A stretch of DNA of 64,000 nucleotides from Solea solea (Eukaryota > Chordata > Actinopteri > Pleuronectiformes > Soleidae): NCBI RefSeq assembly GCF_958295425.1, contig NC_081151.1:7514618-7578617 (forward strand), given 5' to 3'. Under the pieces are notes generated by a model. That model ran no database searches. It had not been told where the DNA came from and saw only the letters and a program-made list of their open reading frames with translations. Both the position numbers and the translations under genes were made by a program. The first letter of the stretch is position 1, and the number at the start of each line of letters is the position of its first letter. Below are positions 1 to 11,282 of this stretch, piece after piece.

Positions 1-528
1 ATGAGAGAAGGTGATGCTCTGAATCCTGCCGTGCAAGAAGCGAGAAAAATACACGTCACACCGCATGGCTCTTTATTTGTTGACAAGCCGAACTCCGGCA
101 CCGGGTACAAATCGGTGGCAAAACAGAGCGATGCTGCGGCAGCCACTCGCCCGTCTGGCAAGTTGTCTCGCCGAAATTTTTTTTGGAGGGGGAGCTAGCT
201 CGTAGGCTAACAGCTCCGCTAGGCTATATAATGTCAGTGAGGAAGAGAGAGAAAGCACATTCACCTCCGTTAGCCGCTAGCGCCCATCCCCCATCCGAGC
301 AGCCTTCCCTGTCTGTGTCCACCATCTTTAATCTGTGCCCCGTCTCCCTTCCCACCGCACAAAACACGACAAAAACACCAGGCACTCACCTTCAACGACC
401 ATTGCGGAATCGATTATCACCTTCCGGAACAATAAATCAATTTTGTTAAAATAACGTGCGTATTTTAATATTGAAAATTGGCCGTGCGAGCGGAACCGCG
501 CCTTGAGAGAAGAGCAGCAATCCTAAAC

Positions 529-541
529 CGCCATCTGGTGG
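529..541 (-). promoter_or_regulatory. CTCF-like site 1
   Basis: Read on the minus strand this is CCACCAGATGGCG, which fits the vertebrate CTCF core CCANNAGRKGGC. It is not inside a recognisable repeat. Confidence 0.5.
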
Positions 542-596
542 TATTTTCCTCTCTGTGATGCAGCGGGAGCGGCGCAGCCTCAGACCGAGACACAGC

Positions 597-609
597 TGCC
601 CCCTGGCGG
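597..609 (-). promoter_or_regulatory. CTCF-like site 2
   Basis: Read on the minus strand this is CCGCCAGGGGGCA, a near-consensus CTCF core in the same orientation as the site 68 bp away. Both lie in the CpG-rich segment. Confidence 0.5.
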
Positions 610-1674
610 ACACACCGGGCCGCGGCGGACACGCGCCTCGGGCGAGCGGGTGGGCGAGCACGGGAAAGGGGGGGGGCGCAGAACCCCGCCGTACAACTCA
701 CGGGGACGCGCACAGGAACAGGAGGGACCCCGTTATTTTGACAATATGTCCATTAAAAATCAAACTTGTCACCTGTTGCACTTCGCAGGGCTTACACTTA
801 ACGTACATATGTGTGTGTATCTATATACTTATATATAAAATACCTTTAATTTTGTATTGTCTTGTCTCTTTATGCTCACTGTTGTACATAACTTTCTGAC
901 TTGCACAGTAATTGTTTAATAACTGTTTAATAAGTCAGTGTGGACAGTGTAAAACTCAACCATCATTAATTCATGTCATTATTTACACTTGTCCAACTGT
1001 CATGTGTCAAAAATGGCTGCTGTACAAAGGGCCTTTTGCTTTAATTAATTTAATCTTCTTAATTTTTTATTGAATTGACCATCCTCAATTCTTATTTCTT
1101 GTTGTTGTGTTTGTTTTGCAGCAAAACACCAAAGTGTAGTGGCAATAAAACGGGCACACACATTCTTTCCACTTGAAGCATCTGATTTAATACATGTGTT
1201 AAAAGACATCTTGTTATAGCATAGAGTTATATGACTTTAAAGGTTACAGTTTATAGGTTGATCTGCCTAAAGGTAAAGCAATACAAGTCCTTCTATAAAG
1301 GTTATCATGTTATAATGCTGTGTTAAAACTTTTTGTTTGTTTAGAATTTTAGAATTACATTCCCAAAACCTTCCTGTGCAAAAAATTATATACTTTCACC
1401 CCATCCACACAGTTGACCTTTGATGCCTCCTTTAAGTGAAGTCTGACGCTTTCTTCCAACTTTGTCTCTGTGTGGTTTTTATTGTCTCGGCCTGTCTACC
1501 TGAGACGGAGGAAGAGACAGAAAGAGTTAGTGTTAGCACCGCAGCACATGGCCAAACCCCTGAACCATTCATCTCCATAAGGTCATTGGTCTGGAATTGG
1601 ACGTGGACACAAACCCAATTATAGCCTGGATGTGCTCACATTACTTACTCCGGCTCAGTGTTAATGCCAGAAAG

Positions 1675-1677
<3 letters not shown>

Positions 1678-1708
<31 letters not shown>
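1678..1708. repeat. (AG)n microsatellite
   Basis: Uninterrupted AG dinucleotides; a second short GA run follows near 1774-1792. Confidence 0.9.
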
Positions 1709-1709
<1 letters not shown>

Positions 1710-1968
1710 CAGTGGCTTCACTTAATTATATTAGTCCCACATGCAGGGTCATTAAGTGCATATCCAATACCTGCAGAGAGAGAGAGAGAGAGTGAGAGGG
1801 AAAGTTAATGCATAAACAGAGACAGTCTGGTTAAAATGCACCTTTATTGCATCTTTGTTATAGAAACACACACGCACACACACCAGCGTTTCATAATAGC
1901 ATTGTTGTTTGCCATAGCAACAGCATGTGTTGCCATGAAACCTGTGCCAGATCCTCCTCACAGAGGTA

Positions 1969-1971
<3 letters not shown>

Positions 1972-1999
<28 letters not shown>
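1972..1999. repeat. (AC)n microsatellite
   Basis: Uninterrupted CA/AC dinucleotide tract. Confidence 0.9.
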
Positions 2000-2003
<4 letters not shown>

Positions 2004-2908
2004 TTATTCTCTAATGATTAGTCTAATGAGGCAGGTGCCATGTGTAACCTACAATTAAAAAAAAAAAAAAAAAAAGCTGCACTTCTTATAATTCTTTTCA
2101 AATAGTTCCCCAGAGGAATAGTGAGTGTAATATAAATGTAATGTAATTATGTTGATGCAGAATGTTTCGACACATGCTGTCGCTGAGAGAGAAAAAAAAA
2201 GAAAAAAGGAAAGAAAAGCTGTCAAATTCATGTTTTTCCACAATTAATTCACACGCTCAGTGATATTCAGAGATAATCGTCATATTTTTTTAGGTCATTT
2301 CAACCTAATAAATCTAGTCTCACCTTATCTCTGTACACTTGCAGACATAAACCTGTCTGCAAGTCTCATATACCATGTGTAGGAGTAGTAGTACTTAATT
2401 CAGTCATACAAATACCAGCAATATAAACAAAAACAATTGCACACAGTCAAAAATAAACTTCAATGTTATCCCCAAAATATGCTACTCTTTTACGAAAAAA
2501 ACAAACTTCAAAAATAACATTTTCCTTGAAAATCAAAAGTGAAGTAAACATTCTTAACATCATATTTGCATTATTCCATCATGTAACATCTCTATCTAAC
2601 TTCCCTGTGGCCTTCTTTTATAAAAATAACCCCTCAAAAACAAATACCTGAAATATCTGCCATCTGTTTCCCATCCGGAATGGCTTTAATTAATATTTGC
2701 GTTATTTTGTAGTAAACCAAATCCCAAATTTTTAATATTCAAACTTATGACAATGGTCTAAATGATAAACCATAAATAATAATAATAATAATTCACATTT
2801 CTATTGTCTTAGGTTCTACATTTATGAAGAAAGCAGCCAGAGATCAGCTGCAAACGAGCAACAATGGGGGCAAAGCAGGAATTGTGTTGCGTGTCCACTC
2901 AGTTTTGC

Positions 2909-2921
2909 AGGTCAAAGGTCA
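2909..2921 (+). promoter_or_regulatory. Perfect DR1 nuclear-receptor motif
   Basis: The sequence AGGTCAAAGGTCA is two AGGTCA half-sites separated by one base, the DR1 layout bound by RXR heterodimers such as PPAR and by HNF4/COUP-TF. It lies in unique-looking DNA about 4.7 kb upstream of the slc35g2 first exon. Binding is inferred from the motif only. Confidence 0.4.
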
Positions 2922-4126
2922 GCTTGCCAATTATCTGTTTGTCCTTTACCTCCTTAGTTTGCTTGTCAAGGGTCCTGTCCTTCATTAAAGCTGGGTAAGA
3001 GGAAAATCTGCTGTGTCATGGTGGACGCACCTGCACAGTAAACCTTCTTTTAGAGCAAATTGCAACGTGTACACGACTGCACGCTCAGTTAGTTTAGTCT
3101 ACCTGCACTATAGTGAGGAAGTAGGAAGTAGGTCAGAGGAGTAGAAGCAGAGACACCAGCACTAAACTCTATGTGCACGTTTGACAACATAGGTCTTCTG
3201 ATCTGCAGTAAAATTCATGTCATTTATATCATATACTCATATACCTCACACAGCCTGGCCCACAATAGTGACTTATGTATGAAGATGCATGTATATAACA
3301 CATACATGAATCAATAACAGGTACTTAGGAGAGGGAAATAATGTAATTGTAATTTAAACAGCTTTAATTGCTGCAGGATTTCACAATAAATCATTTAACT
3401 CAATTACGCCAGTAACCAAAAAGGAATAGGCCAAAGCACGTGGCTTATTTCTGCCTGTCCTGCACAACACTATAGGAAAAACTATGCTTTTGTACATAAA
3501 ACAATGCATTTAAATTTCATATTTTACATTTCAAACTGTTTTTGAACCACAAAAGAGTTGTACACAATTTCATTTCATCACTGAGCTCGTCCTGTAACTT
3601 TACCCCCAAAACTGACACACGTCTGTATTTATTTAACATTTGTTTTCAAACGTAAATAACCCTCGTAAATTATAATGTCCTTCTCTAAATTTAAAGAATG
3701 TCTGAATGCAAACAGGAAGTGTTTTATTCACCACACAAAAAAAACAACATCTCTTGTGTTTTAGAATAATACAATCTGTCTGAACAGCCTATGAAAAACT
3801 GATTAGTGGATTCCAGATATCCAACTTGTATTATTCTGATTTAATATACAATCAAACGTTCAAACAGGCAAAGATCAAACCACCACTTGTGTTTGGTTAT
3901 TCTTTTATTTGGTGAATTTAAACATCACTGTTCTGTAGGAACAGTCTCAGCATCCAATAATAACTCACTGTCCGTGCACATGCCCGGGCTCATCTGTTCT
4001 CCTGCATGAGACTACACCTTGCTTTTTAAGTATGCATGGTGCAGTGCTGAGTTACGTAACCAACGGACGTCCACGCCGTTCCGTATCACAAATTCTGGGT
4101 CCATGCAAAACGTGGACACTCTGGGG

Positions 4127-4128
<2 letters not shown>

Positions 4129-4158
<30 letters not shown>
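4129..4158. repeat. (CA)n microsatellite
   Basis: Uninterrupted CA tract of about 30 bp. Confidence 0.9.
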
Positions 4159-4160
<2 letters not shown>

Positions 4161-5589
4161 GATGCTCAGCATGCGGTATAACGGAATGCAGCAAAACTTT
4201 TCTCGGTAACCATGGAAACAGGGGCCGTCTGGTAAAGTCGCCGGCAGTGCAAACACTTTTAGACAGTCAAGGTAATCGCAGGTTATCGCCGCAGTCTTGT
4301 CAAAACCACACACAAACAAACTCAGTCTGTGGGGAAACACACGCTCACACACACACACATTTCAAGCCTTGATTTCATTCAAGCCGGAACACGTCATTGA
4401 TTCAGGGATTAAATAAAGGCTTGTTTTATATTCTGGTGACCAACAGAGAGGCTGCGTTACGTCTGTGTGCCTCCTCTATTTTTAATTTCCTCTGACCTTG
4501 CATTGCATGATTTCCCCTCTAGCTGAATTTACCCACGTCATCCACTGACATCTCTCTCTTCTTACCCCCTGCACTGTGTCTTTTACCTCCCCCGGTCTGC
4601 GCTCACCCCTCCTCTCGGTGGATCTGCAAAATGTATGAGAGGTGGATCGGGGGGGGGGAGGAGAAGCATAACACTCTTGCAACGTCACCCGTTAAGCAGA
4701 CAGTCGTCATCCGTCACATCCGCCTGACTCAGACGTACACACAGATGGTGAGGGTTGATTTCTGCTGCTGTATGTGTGTGCGTCATATGCCGCCATGCAC
4801 GCATGCAGCCCACACTTCCCAATTCCTGACGGAGACCCTCACATGCACCCTGTCTTATCTCGGCCGGAGTGTTTCTCTATTGTTTTTCTGACTCCCTCGC
4901 CTCTCCCCCCGCCGCCACAGAGGCCCTCGGGTGATGAATGTGTCCTGTCCACGGCTGCGGTTCGGTTATTTCAGCTCTCATCAGTTCCTGCTGTATAATG
5001 AGAACAAGCATTCAAATGTCCAAGGGCTGGAGCTTTGAGTAATGGCATTCTGTTTACACTTCGTGAAACACCAAATCCACACAAACCTGAGTGATGGAAG
5101 CTCACCGCGGACCTGAATCTGTGTTTAAAAGCTGGTTATTTAGCATATGTGTTGCGTTAACTGTAAGACAATGGAAAATCGGTGTATGCGAAAGGTGATA
5201 TTAAATGGACGGATGTCAAATTCAGCTGTGAAATTAGCTCTACAAGTCGTTTCATGGAGCAGAAGTGACACATTCTCGTTCACATCTGCTTGAATGAATC
5301 AGAAAAACCTTCCCACCTCCCACTGCTCTTCATCTCTCTATCCTCTCCCTCTTACCTCCCCCCCCGCTGACAGCTCAGCTCTGCGCCTCTTTAGCACATC
5401 ATTATCACATGAAGTCACCATCTCCTCCCCTGGAGGCTACACGCAGCGCTCCAAATATGATGAACCCATTCCTTAAAATCTGGCTGCAGTGAAGCCGACT
5501 GGACTTACAGTAAGGTAGTGCTTTAAATAGCTGAGTCTGTAACCATGGAAACAGCAGTATATATCCCCGCACATCCTCCGAGAAAAGAG

Positions 5590-5756
5590 GCAAAAGCAAA
5601 CGTGCGTGTAAGGTAGAGTAGGTACGGAAGGAAGAGGGAAGTATTTATATCGTTCTTTTCTTTTCTTGCCATTTTCATCAGCGGAGGCAGGAACTGGACC
5701 CTCAACCTCTCGGTTGAGAGACAACTGGCTCTACCACTGAGCCTCCATCACCCTAA
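5590..5756 (-). repeat. tRNA-derived SINE
   Basis: On the minus strand the head (from about 5753) reads GGAGGCTCAGTGGTAGAG, an A-box-like promoter, and about 35 nt later GGGTCCAGTTCCTGCC, a degenerate B box resembling GGGTTCGATTCCCGCC. The spacing fits an RNA polymerase III tRNA-type promoter. The downstream part does not fold as a tRNA acceptor stem, so this is a SINE rather than a tRNA gene. The exact 3' end is uncertain. Confidence 0.6.
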
Positions 5757-5954
5757 AGGTTGAAGCAAATGTCCTTTAAAAAATTGTGTTTAATCATAAC
5801 CTTATTTTCTTCAGTTGGTAAGAAATTAGTGACTGTGTCAGACAGAATCTGCGCTCCGGTCATGGAGGAAGTACTGAACAAATGTTTTTAATTCACTGAT
5901 TCTAATGATTCAGTTACACTAACAACAACGTCACAGTCAGTTTCATGCAGCCGT

Positions 5955-6058
5955 GCAGTGATGACTCCGCCCACATTTTGTAGTGGAAAACCAACCTAAA
6001 CCGTGCCATGCTGTGCCGTGCCGAGGCGACCTGGCACCATAGGTGGAAAAAGGGCTTA
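5955..6058. repeat. Interspersed repeat fragment with CGTGCCG motifs
   Basis: Reiterated CCGTGCCRTGC / GTGCCGTGCCGAGG motifs followed by GGTGGAAAAAGGGCT resemble a repeat I recall as common in teleost genomes. Family not named. Confidence 0.4.
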
Positions 6059-6979
6059 AGTTAACTATGCCGGTGGTAAATGCAACAACAAGGTCAAATA
6101 TTGTCTGTATATATCTGTTCTTCCTTCATACATCATATTACATGAAAGCTGACATGCATGGACGTGGTGGCATAACAGTGAGACATGCACATCCTCTTCA
6201 TTTACAAGATACAGTACATGGATTATTCCATATTTTGTGCACACTTGAGTCTCAGCGGAGGAGTCGGTCCACTGTGTGAACATGAGCGCAGCAGCCGGGG
6301 GGCGTGTTGTTAAACAGAGCGATGGTCAAACCTTACACCAGTGAGCCCGGGCCGCAGCTGGTAAAGGTTAATACAGCAGGAATTAAAGCAGAGAAATGCC
6401 AAACCAGTTACTGTCAGGTTGCAGAGAGGGGAAAGCAAGTGTGTGTGTGTGTGTAAAATCTGTGGCTCAAAGAAAAAGAAACAGAAGATAAAACACAGAG
6501 AGAAGCTACTTCAATGACTGACTTTTGCTGCACAAGCCTCTGTTCTTTCTTTCTCTCTGGACCCCAAACCACACAATCTGTGTCTTAGTTTTTGGCCCTG
6601 CTGTGACCTAGGCAACCTTTTCTTTATAGATATTAACTTAAGTGATTAGAGAGTTGTGTCTAATGCAAAGGTGGCTTGAAGGTGTCGTCGTTGGTGTGGC
6701 CACTCGATCTGTGCCAGAAACCCAATTTGTTCTACGCGCGTGCTGAGGTTCGGACACTTCCTGTTATGAAGGCTGTTTCCACAGGGTTCAACAGGAAGTA
6801 GCCGCACCTCACACCCGCACAGATGCACCTCGGCACGATGCGGCACGGCTGGACTCTACGCGGTTACGATTCCCGTATCAGTACTTTACTTTGGGATGAT
6901 TGCCCCATACGCTTCCTCTAACTATCTTTGTTACTCGTCACTACCAAATAAAATCAGAAGAAGAAGAAGGAGAAGAGTT

Positions 6980-7340
6980 GGTATTATGGTCTATATTTAT
7001 GTAGAGCTTTTCTAGTCTTGCTTTACGCAACCGTTTTCACCCACTCATGCGTTGCAGCACGGGGTCAAGTGGCTCAAGGACACATCTAGACGAGCAGGAA
7101 TAGAACCCAAACCCTATAATACTATAAAAAAGAGTGACTTTATCGTCTATCAAAGTCATTTTTCTGGTAACACAATTGTACTTTTACTCAAGTTTCAAGT
7201 AACAAGAAATGTAAAGGCTTGGTTGTAGGGTTAGAGTTAGAATTGGGTTTAGGTTAAGTGCTGGTTAGGGTTAGGCATTTAGTTTTGATGGTTAAGGTTA
7301 AGGTTAAAGTTAAAGTTAAGGTAAGGGGCTAGGGAGTGCA
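6980..7340. repeat. Composite interspersed repeat with TTAGGG-like units
   Basis: The first part (about 6985-7115) resembles a fish SINE/LINE tail, with AAGGACACATCTAGACGAGC followed by a degenerate 'aggaatagaaccc'. The second part (7205-7330) has GGTTAGGGTTAGG-type units, then GGGGCTAGGGAGTGCATTATG and GAGTGTCCTCACTAC before a GT run. Related sequence recurs at 33590-33850 and, in reverse, at 62865-63000. Confidence 0.55.
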
Positions 7341-7544
7341 TTATGTCTATGAGTGTCCTCACTACAAATGCTGCACAAACGTGTGTGTGTGTTCACTGTC
7401 ATATTCAGTTGCCTATATGTAATGATAATGCTGGTGTTCAGGACAGGGCTGTTTTACGCATGCTCAGACAATATGATTCTCTCTCCCTCTCTCTCTAACA
7501 CACACCTATACTCTCTCTCTCTCCCCTCTGTGTCCAGGCTCAGG
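7341..7544. other. Short spacer before slc35g2 exon 1
   Basis: CT-rich and GT-rich simple sequence. I see no coding feature here; the transcription start of slc35g2 could fall in or just after it. Confidence 0.4.
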
Positions 7545-7842
7545 AGCATCGTCTGTGTCAGTGGTCAGAGAGTCACAGACGCGTGTGCAGTAGAAACACG
7601 CAGCGTGGTGGGTGCCGCAGGTGTCGGCAGCTCTTGCGTGTGTGGTGTGTGTGTGTGTCCTTGAGCGCACGCAGACTCCCGGTCATAGACTGCCGCAGGA
7701 GAAAGAGGAGGAGGAGGAGAGGGAGAGAGGAGCAGGAGGAACAAATGGCCCAGAGGAGGTGATGGAGCGCGTGACGGCGATGCTCGGTGAATGACTGAGG
7801 ACCGAGAGTGAAGTTCAACCCTCCACGGGTTTGCGTAAAACG
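7545..7842 (+). other. slc35g2: slc35g2 non-coding exon 1 (start approximate)
   Basis: A CpG-rich segment ends in the donor AAAACG|GTGAGT at 7842/7843. The next good acceptor on this strand ahead of the slc35g2 start codon is at 11256/11257, so this is the probable 5' UTR exon; human SLC35G2 likewise has its coding sequence in one exon behind a non-coding one. The 5' end is a guess. The exon carries three short uORFs at 7745-7811. The intron (7843-11256) contains microsatellites and repeats. Confidence 0.55.
7745..7811 (+). promoter_or_regulatory. slc35g2: Three chained uORFs in the slc35g2 leader
   Basis: uORF1 (7745-7762) encodes MAQRR. Its TGA shares its last base with the ATG of uORF2 (7762-7794, MERVTAMLGE). 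The stop of uORF2 overlaps the ATG of uORF3 (7791-7811, MTEDRE) in the form ATGA. Stop-start overlaps of this kind are compatible with termination-reinitiation and would lower main-ORF translation. This applies only if the transcript starts upstream of 7745. Confidence 0.45.
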
Positions 7843-8458
7843 GTGAGTTGAGGCGGAGGACGCGTTGTTGGTGTATACTCTGTATTTCTGTCTTTCTTTC
7901 TTTTTTTACTACACTGGGATATAAATAACGCAGCCGGTGCTTCTATTGATGGGAGGAAATTGTGTAATAACACAGGTCACTAAATTGACAAAACCGTCTC
8001 ATGACCACTCTCCAGTCCACGGGCGCACGGGAGCGCGCTTTTCTCCGTTGAAGACTTCATCCGTGGGTCACAGCGGGTTAGACTGTCACTGTAGGGTTAT
8101 TTTAGTCAGATTATACACGCGCACAGACACTAAAATGACACATTGATAAGATGTAACACATGCGGCTGAACATGTGTGTGTGTAGATACACTGTGACGTC
8201 ACTGGGGCACATCACTGACTAACACACATAACCTTGAGAATGACATATCCCCCTGAGACACACACACACACACACACACAGAAATTAATACATAAATAAA
8301 AATTAAAAAGTACATAAAATGCAACAGAAGGCTTGAGGACATCCACTCTGGACATGTTTCATTTGCCAGAATAACCTCACTCTACTGCACTGACTGTAAA
8401 GGTCTGGTAATGACTTTAAGGTGATGTAAGGTGTGGAAACAAGGTTTTGGGAGAGAGA

Positions 8459-8490
<32 letters not shown>
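8459..8490. repeat. (CAG)n trinucleotide repeat
   Basis: About ten uninterrupted CAG units in the slc35g2 intron. The reading frames across it on either strand look like chance open frames, not exons. Confidence 0.9.
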
Positions 8491-10360
8491 TGCAGAGGCA
8501 GGCTGTTTCCCTCATAACAGCATATTTTACCAAATGAGAGGAGACAGAGTGAAGGAATATCCAGATCCGATCAGATTTATTTTTTCCTCTTCGCGATTCA
8601 AAAAGCTCAGATCAGGTTTCCCGCTCATCTTTGAGATGTGAGATCCTCTCAAAACGGCATCAGTCAAATCTCATGGATGCATCCTTTAAAATATTAACAC
8701 ATTTTTTTATATTTCAGTCGAACCAGACTCACATCTCATGCTTATTCGCTTTACTTCAGTCAATAGAAGCATATTCCTCTTTTGGAATATTTGCTCCATG
8801 TTCATTCGGCCACTTTTCTGCAGCCTATTCTGTGTTTCATAATGTATGAGGTCTTTACCAGGAAGAAGCACATGCGAGCAGCAGCACTCCCACCATGACC
8901 CTCCTCACTCTGCTGCTGCTGCTGCTGCTGTGTAATCTGCAACACTTCAGTCTCTCTCAAACACGAGAGTCATGCTTCACATCTCCAGAGAAAAAAACCA
9001 AGGCAGCACATTTGCTATGTGCACGCGTGTAAAATGTCAAATACTACATTTTCTGACTGAAACATGTCTCACACGTTAGAATAACGGACTGTTTAATGGT
9101 TTTATTTTGAAGGTTTAGGATTTAGTAGCGCCAGGATCTGATGTGAGGTGTTTTATTTGGTTTAATAAAAAAACAAAAAAACAATCACACTTTCCTGTCT
9201 TTGAACTGATGCATTGACTTTCCAGGAAACCGATATGTACCCGTGTACTTTATACATGTAAATATAGCAACAGTCATTAATGAAACATGATGCTGCCACC
9301 ATTTGAAATCAATGTGTAAGCACCACTAAGAGGTGGATCTGCCTATAACCGCCTGTTTTTCTACTTTAGTTCATCTCTTTATTCAGTGAAATGAATATGA
9401 GAAACCACAACAATAACCTGGAATATGGATTTCTTTTCTTAAAGATGTGTCTGAACAATAACACATGTTATTATTATTAATTATTTGCAACATTTGAAAT
9501 GTAAAATGTCTTCCTAATGCAATAAAGACAATGACAGAAAAAGTGTGGAGTACTAATCAGTAACTCCAGGGAACAATCAGCGCACTACGCTCCATATGCT
9601 TCTGTTCTGTGTGAACGAAAATCACTTCGCGAGAAAATTCGTCGTCCCCCAGTTCCCCACAGTGAGCGGGTGAATGGCTGAGTGTTTTACAACCCACAAA
9701 ATACAGCAGTGTATTATAGCCGTGTATAGCGCCCTGCACGGCCATAATGTTCTGCTGCAGAGAGCTCAAACGACGTTCTGGGTTAGTCATCCGTGGAACA
9801 GGACCTTGAAGAGAAAAGTTAGGAGATGGAGGATGAAGGGGGGGGGGAGGAGGGGGAGGCGGTGGTTGAGGAGAGGGAAGCACAAAATCCGAGCTGTTGA
9901 AATGTGTAAAATAATCAACGCATAGCGTTAGGGAGGGGTAGTGAAAGAGACTGCTGCTTATGTAACCGTCATTGACAACAGTCTCTAATGCCCGCTCCCC
10001 TCGGAGACTGTGGTTTCCGAAAAAAGACTGAATGGCAGGATAATGGCTTTGCTAATCTGCCATTATGGCTTTCCGCATGTTTATGCCGACGTGGGCTGAA
10101 ATGTGAACAGAAGAGAAACCGACGAACTGCCGACATGCAGAGCTCTCCAATGTACACATGGAGAGCACATGGGAGGATGCGAGTCCCTGCTATTATTGTA
10201 TCGGATATTAAAGATGCATGAGAGATACCGAGCGGCAGTTTCAGTACGACTTGTTCTGAGGGAGCGGGTAGAAGTCTATACTTAATCTATGTTTTAAAAC
10301 GTTGAGTTTTGGGATTTGACCGCCGCCATGTTGCCAAGTTTATGTTGACTGTCAGATTTT

Positions 10361-10706
10361 ACCATCTGTCGGCCTAGTGAAGAAGACGTGAAACTGATTG
10401 AGTCCATTAAGGTCAGCTGACCGCCTGACCTGGGTTGTCCCTATAAGACCAGGCTGAAGGTCAGAGGGGATCGGGCATAAATTGCCTTTAACTGTGAGGC
10501 TTCTTCTCTTTTCTGTTTTTAAATCTCTTCTAAAGACACATTTGTTTCCATTAGCTGTGTGAGTTGAACTTTTACTCATGTTGTTTTACTAATTGTGCGG
10601 GCGTTCTCACGTTTGGGTTGTTTTATTGTCCGTTTTATGCGCCGTACAGCACTTTGGTGCAACTCTGTTGTTTGAAATGTGCTTTATAAAGAAAGTTGGA
10701 GTGGAT
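10361..10706 (+). repeat. LINE 3' tail-like fragment
   Basis: The segment ends in CAGCACTTTGGTGC ... GAAATGTGCTTTATAAAGAAAGTTGGAGTGG, the style of the 3' end of fish non-LTR retrotransposons (…GTGCTATATAAATAAAGTT…). The left part weakly resembles a LINE C-terminal or 3' UTR region. No intact frame. Confidence 0.45.
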
Positions 10707-10794
10707 TAACTACTCAGGAAAATGTTTCCTCTGCTGCACTTCAAACCAAAAGTGTCCATTAGTTTGTAGTACGAGTGCGTTTAAGTGTTGGCTA

Positions 10795-11066
10795 GGTAAC
10801 ACTTAATACTACAGTACAGCAATCGCGTGGTGATCATTTGTAAAAGGGAAGAATATTACGGTAATACCATCTTATTTCTAAAGTAATCGCCAAATATGTG
10901 TGGGGCGATAAAGGAGGGATTCATTTCAACATTATATTAGGGTAATTAGCAGTTCTGTTTTAATGTGAAGGTAATTACACTGATGGTAGCCTCCAGTAAT
11001 ACTCATCACCAATCCAAATGACACGGTGTTATCGTGTTGTACTGTAGTGTCATGTAAAGTGCTACC
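10795..11066. mobile_element. MITE with GGTARCACTT terminal inverted repeats
   Basis: The left end GGTAACACTTAATACTACAG and the right end (reverse complement GGTAGCACTTTACATGACAC) are inverted repeats about 270 bp apart. There is no coding capacity. A clear target-site duplication was not found, so the superfamily is open. Confidence 0.5.
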
Positions 11067-11282
11067 ATTGCCAACAGTGTTAGCAGCCAGATGAAGGTTT
11101 GCCACCTACTTTTATTATCTTGGATATTAAAGATGTCTGAGATTCCAAGCAGCATCTCAGAGGAACACACCGTGAGCCAGCACGCTCAGGAGGGCACGCG
11201 TAAAAATCTATATTTAGTCTTTGTGCCACTAAAAGTGTGCTCTCTTTTCCTCACAGGTGTCTGTATTCTCTGAAGTTTCAAA

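Larger units (their letters stand above)
1..780. promoter_or_regulatory. CpG-rich, promoter-like segment with no gene assigned
   Basis: This stretch is clearly richer in CpG than the following 6 kb, especially 555-715. It contains a TATA-like string (TATATAA, about 226-232) and two CTCF-like motifs listed separately. The open frames across it (for example 1-198 and 555-899) resemble no family I recognise and look like by-products of GC-rich DNA. It could be the promoter or first non-coding exon of the next gene to the left; in human, STAG1 and NCK1 flank SLC35G2. Nothing here identifies which gene, if any. Confidence 0.35.
781..5589. other. Intergenic DNA, no gene seen
   Basis: The DNA is AT-rich with microsatellites: (AG)n at 1678-1708, (AC)n at 1972-1999, a poly-A run near 2056-2074 and (CA)n at 4129-4158. 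No open frame resembles a known protein. One perfect nuclear-receptor half-site pair (2909-2921) is listed separately. Conserved non-coding elements could be present but cannot be judged without an alignment. Confidence 0.6.
7843..11256 (+). other. slc35g2 intron 1
   Basis: This intron has no convincing coding content. It holds (CA)n at 8259-8280, (CAG)n at 8459-8490, a second CTG tract near 8910-8930, a LINE-like tail (10361-10706) and a terminal-inverted-repeat element (10795-11066). Confidence 0.55.

Noticed and set aside
1972..4158. CRISPR-like regular repeats
   Set aside because: They are CA/GA microsatellites in vertebrate DNA, with no repeat-spacer structure.
7205..7340. A true telomere or internal telomere fusion
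   Set aside because: Units are degenerate, few, and flanked by the same dispersed-repeat words as two other loci in the window.
8303..8641. Frames through the (CAG)n tract encoding poly-Ala or poly-Ser
   Set aside because: Microsatellite translation in an intron, without splice support.
9557..9883. 108-aa minus-strand frame with a poly-proline run
   Set aside because: Produced by a G-rich simple-sequence stretch inside the slc35g2 intron; no conserved domain.
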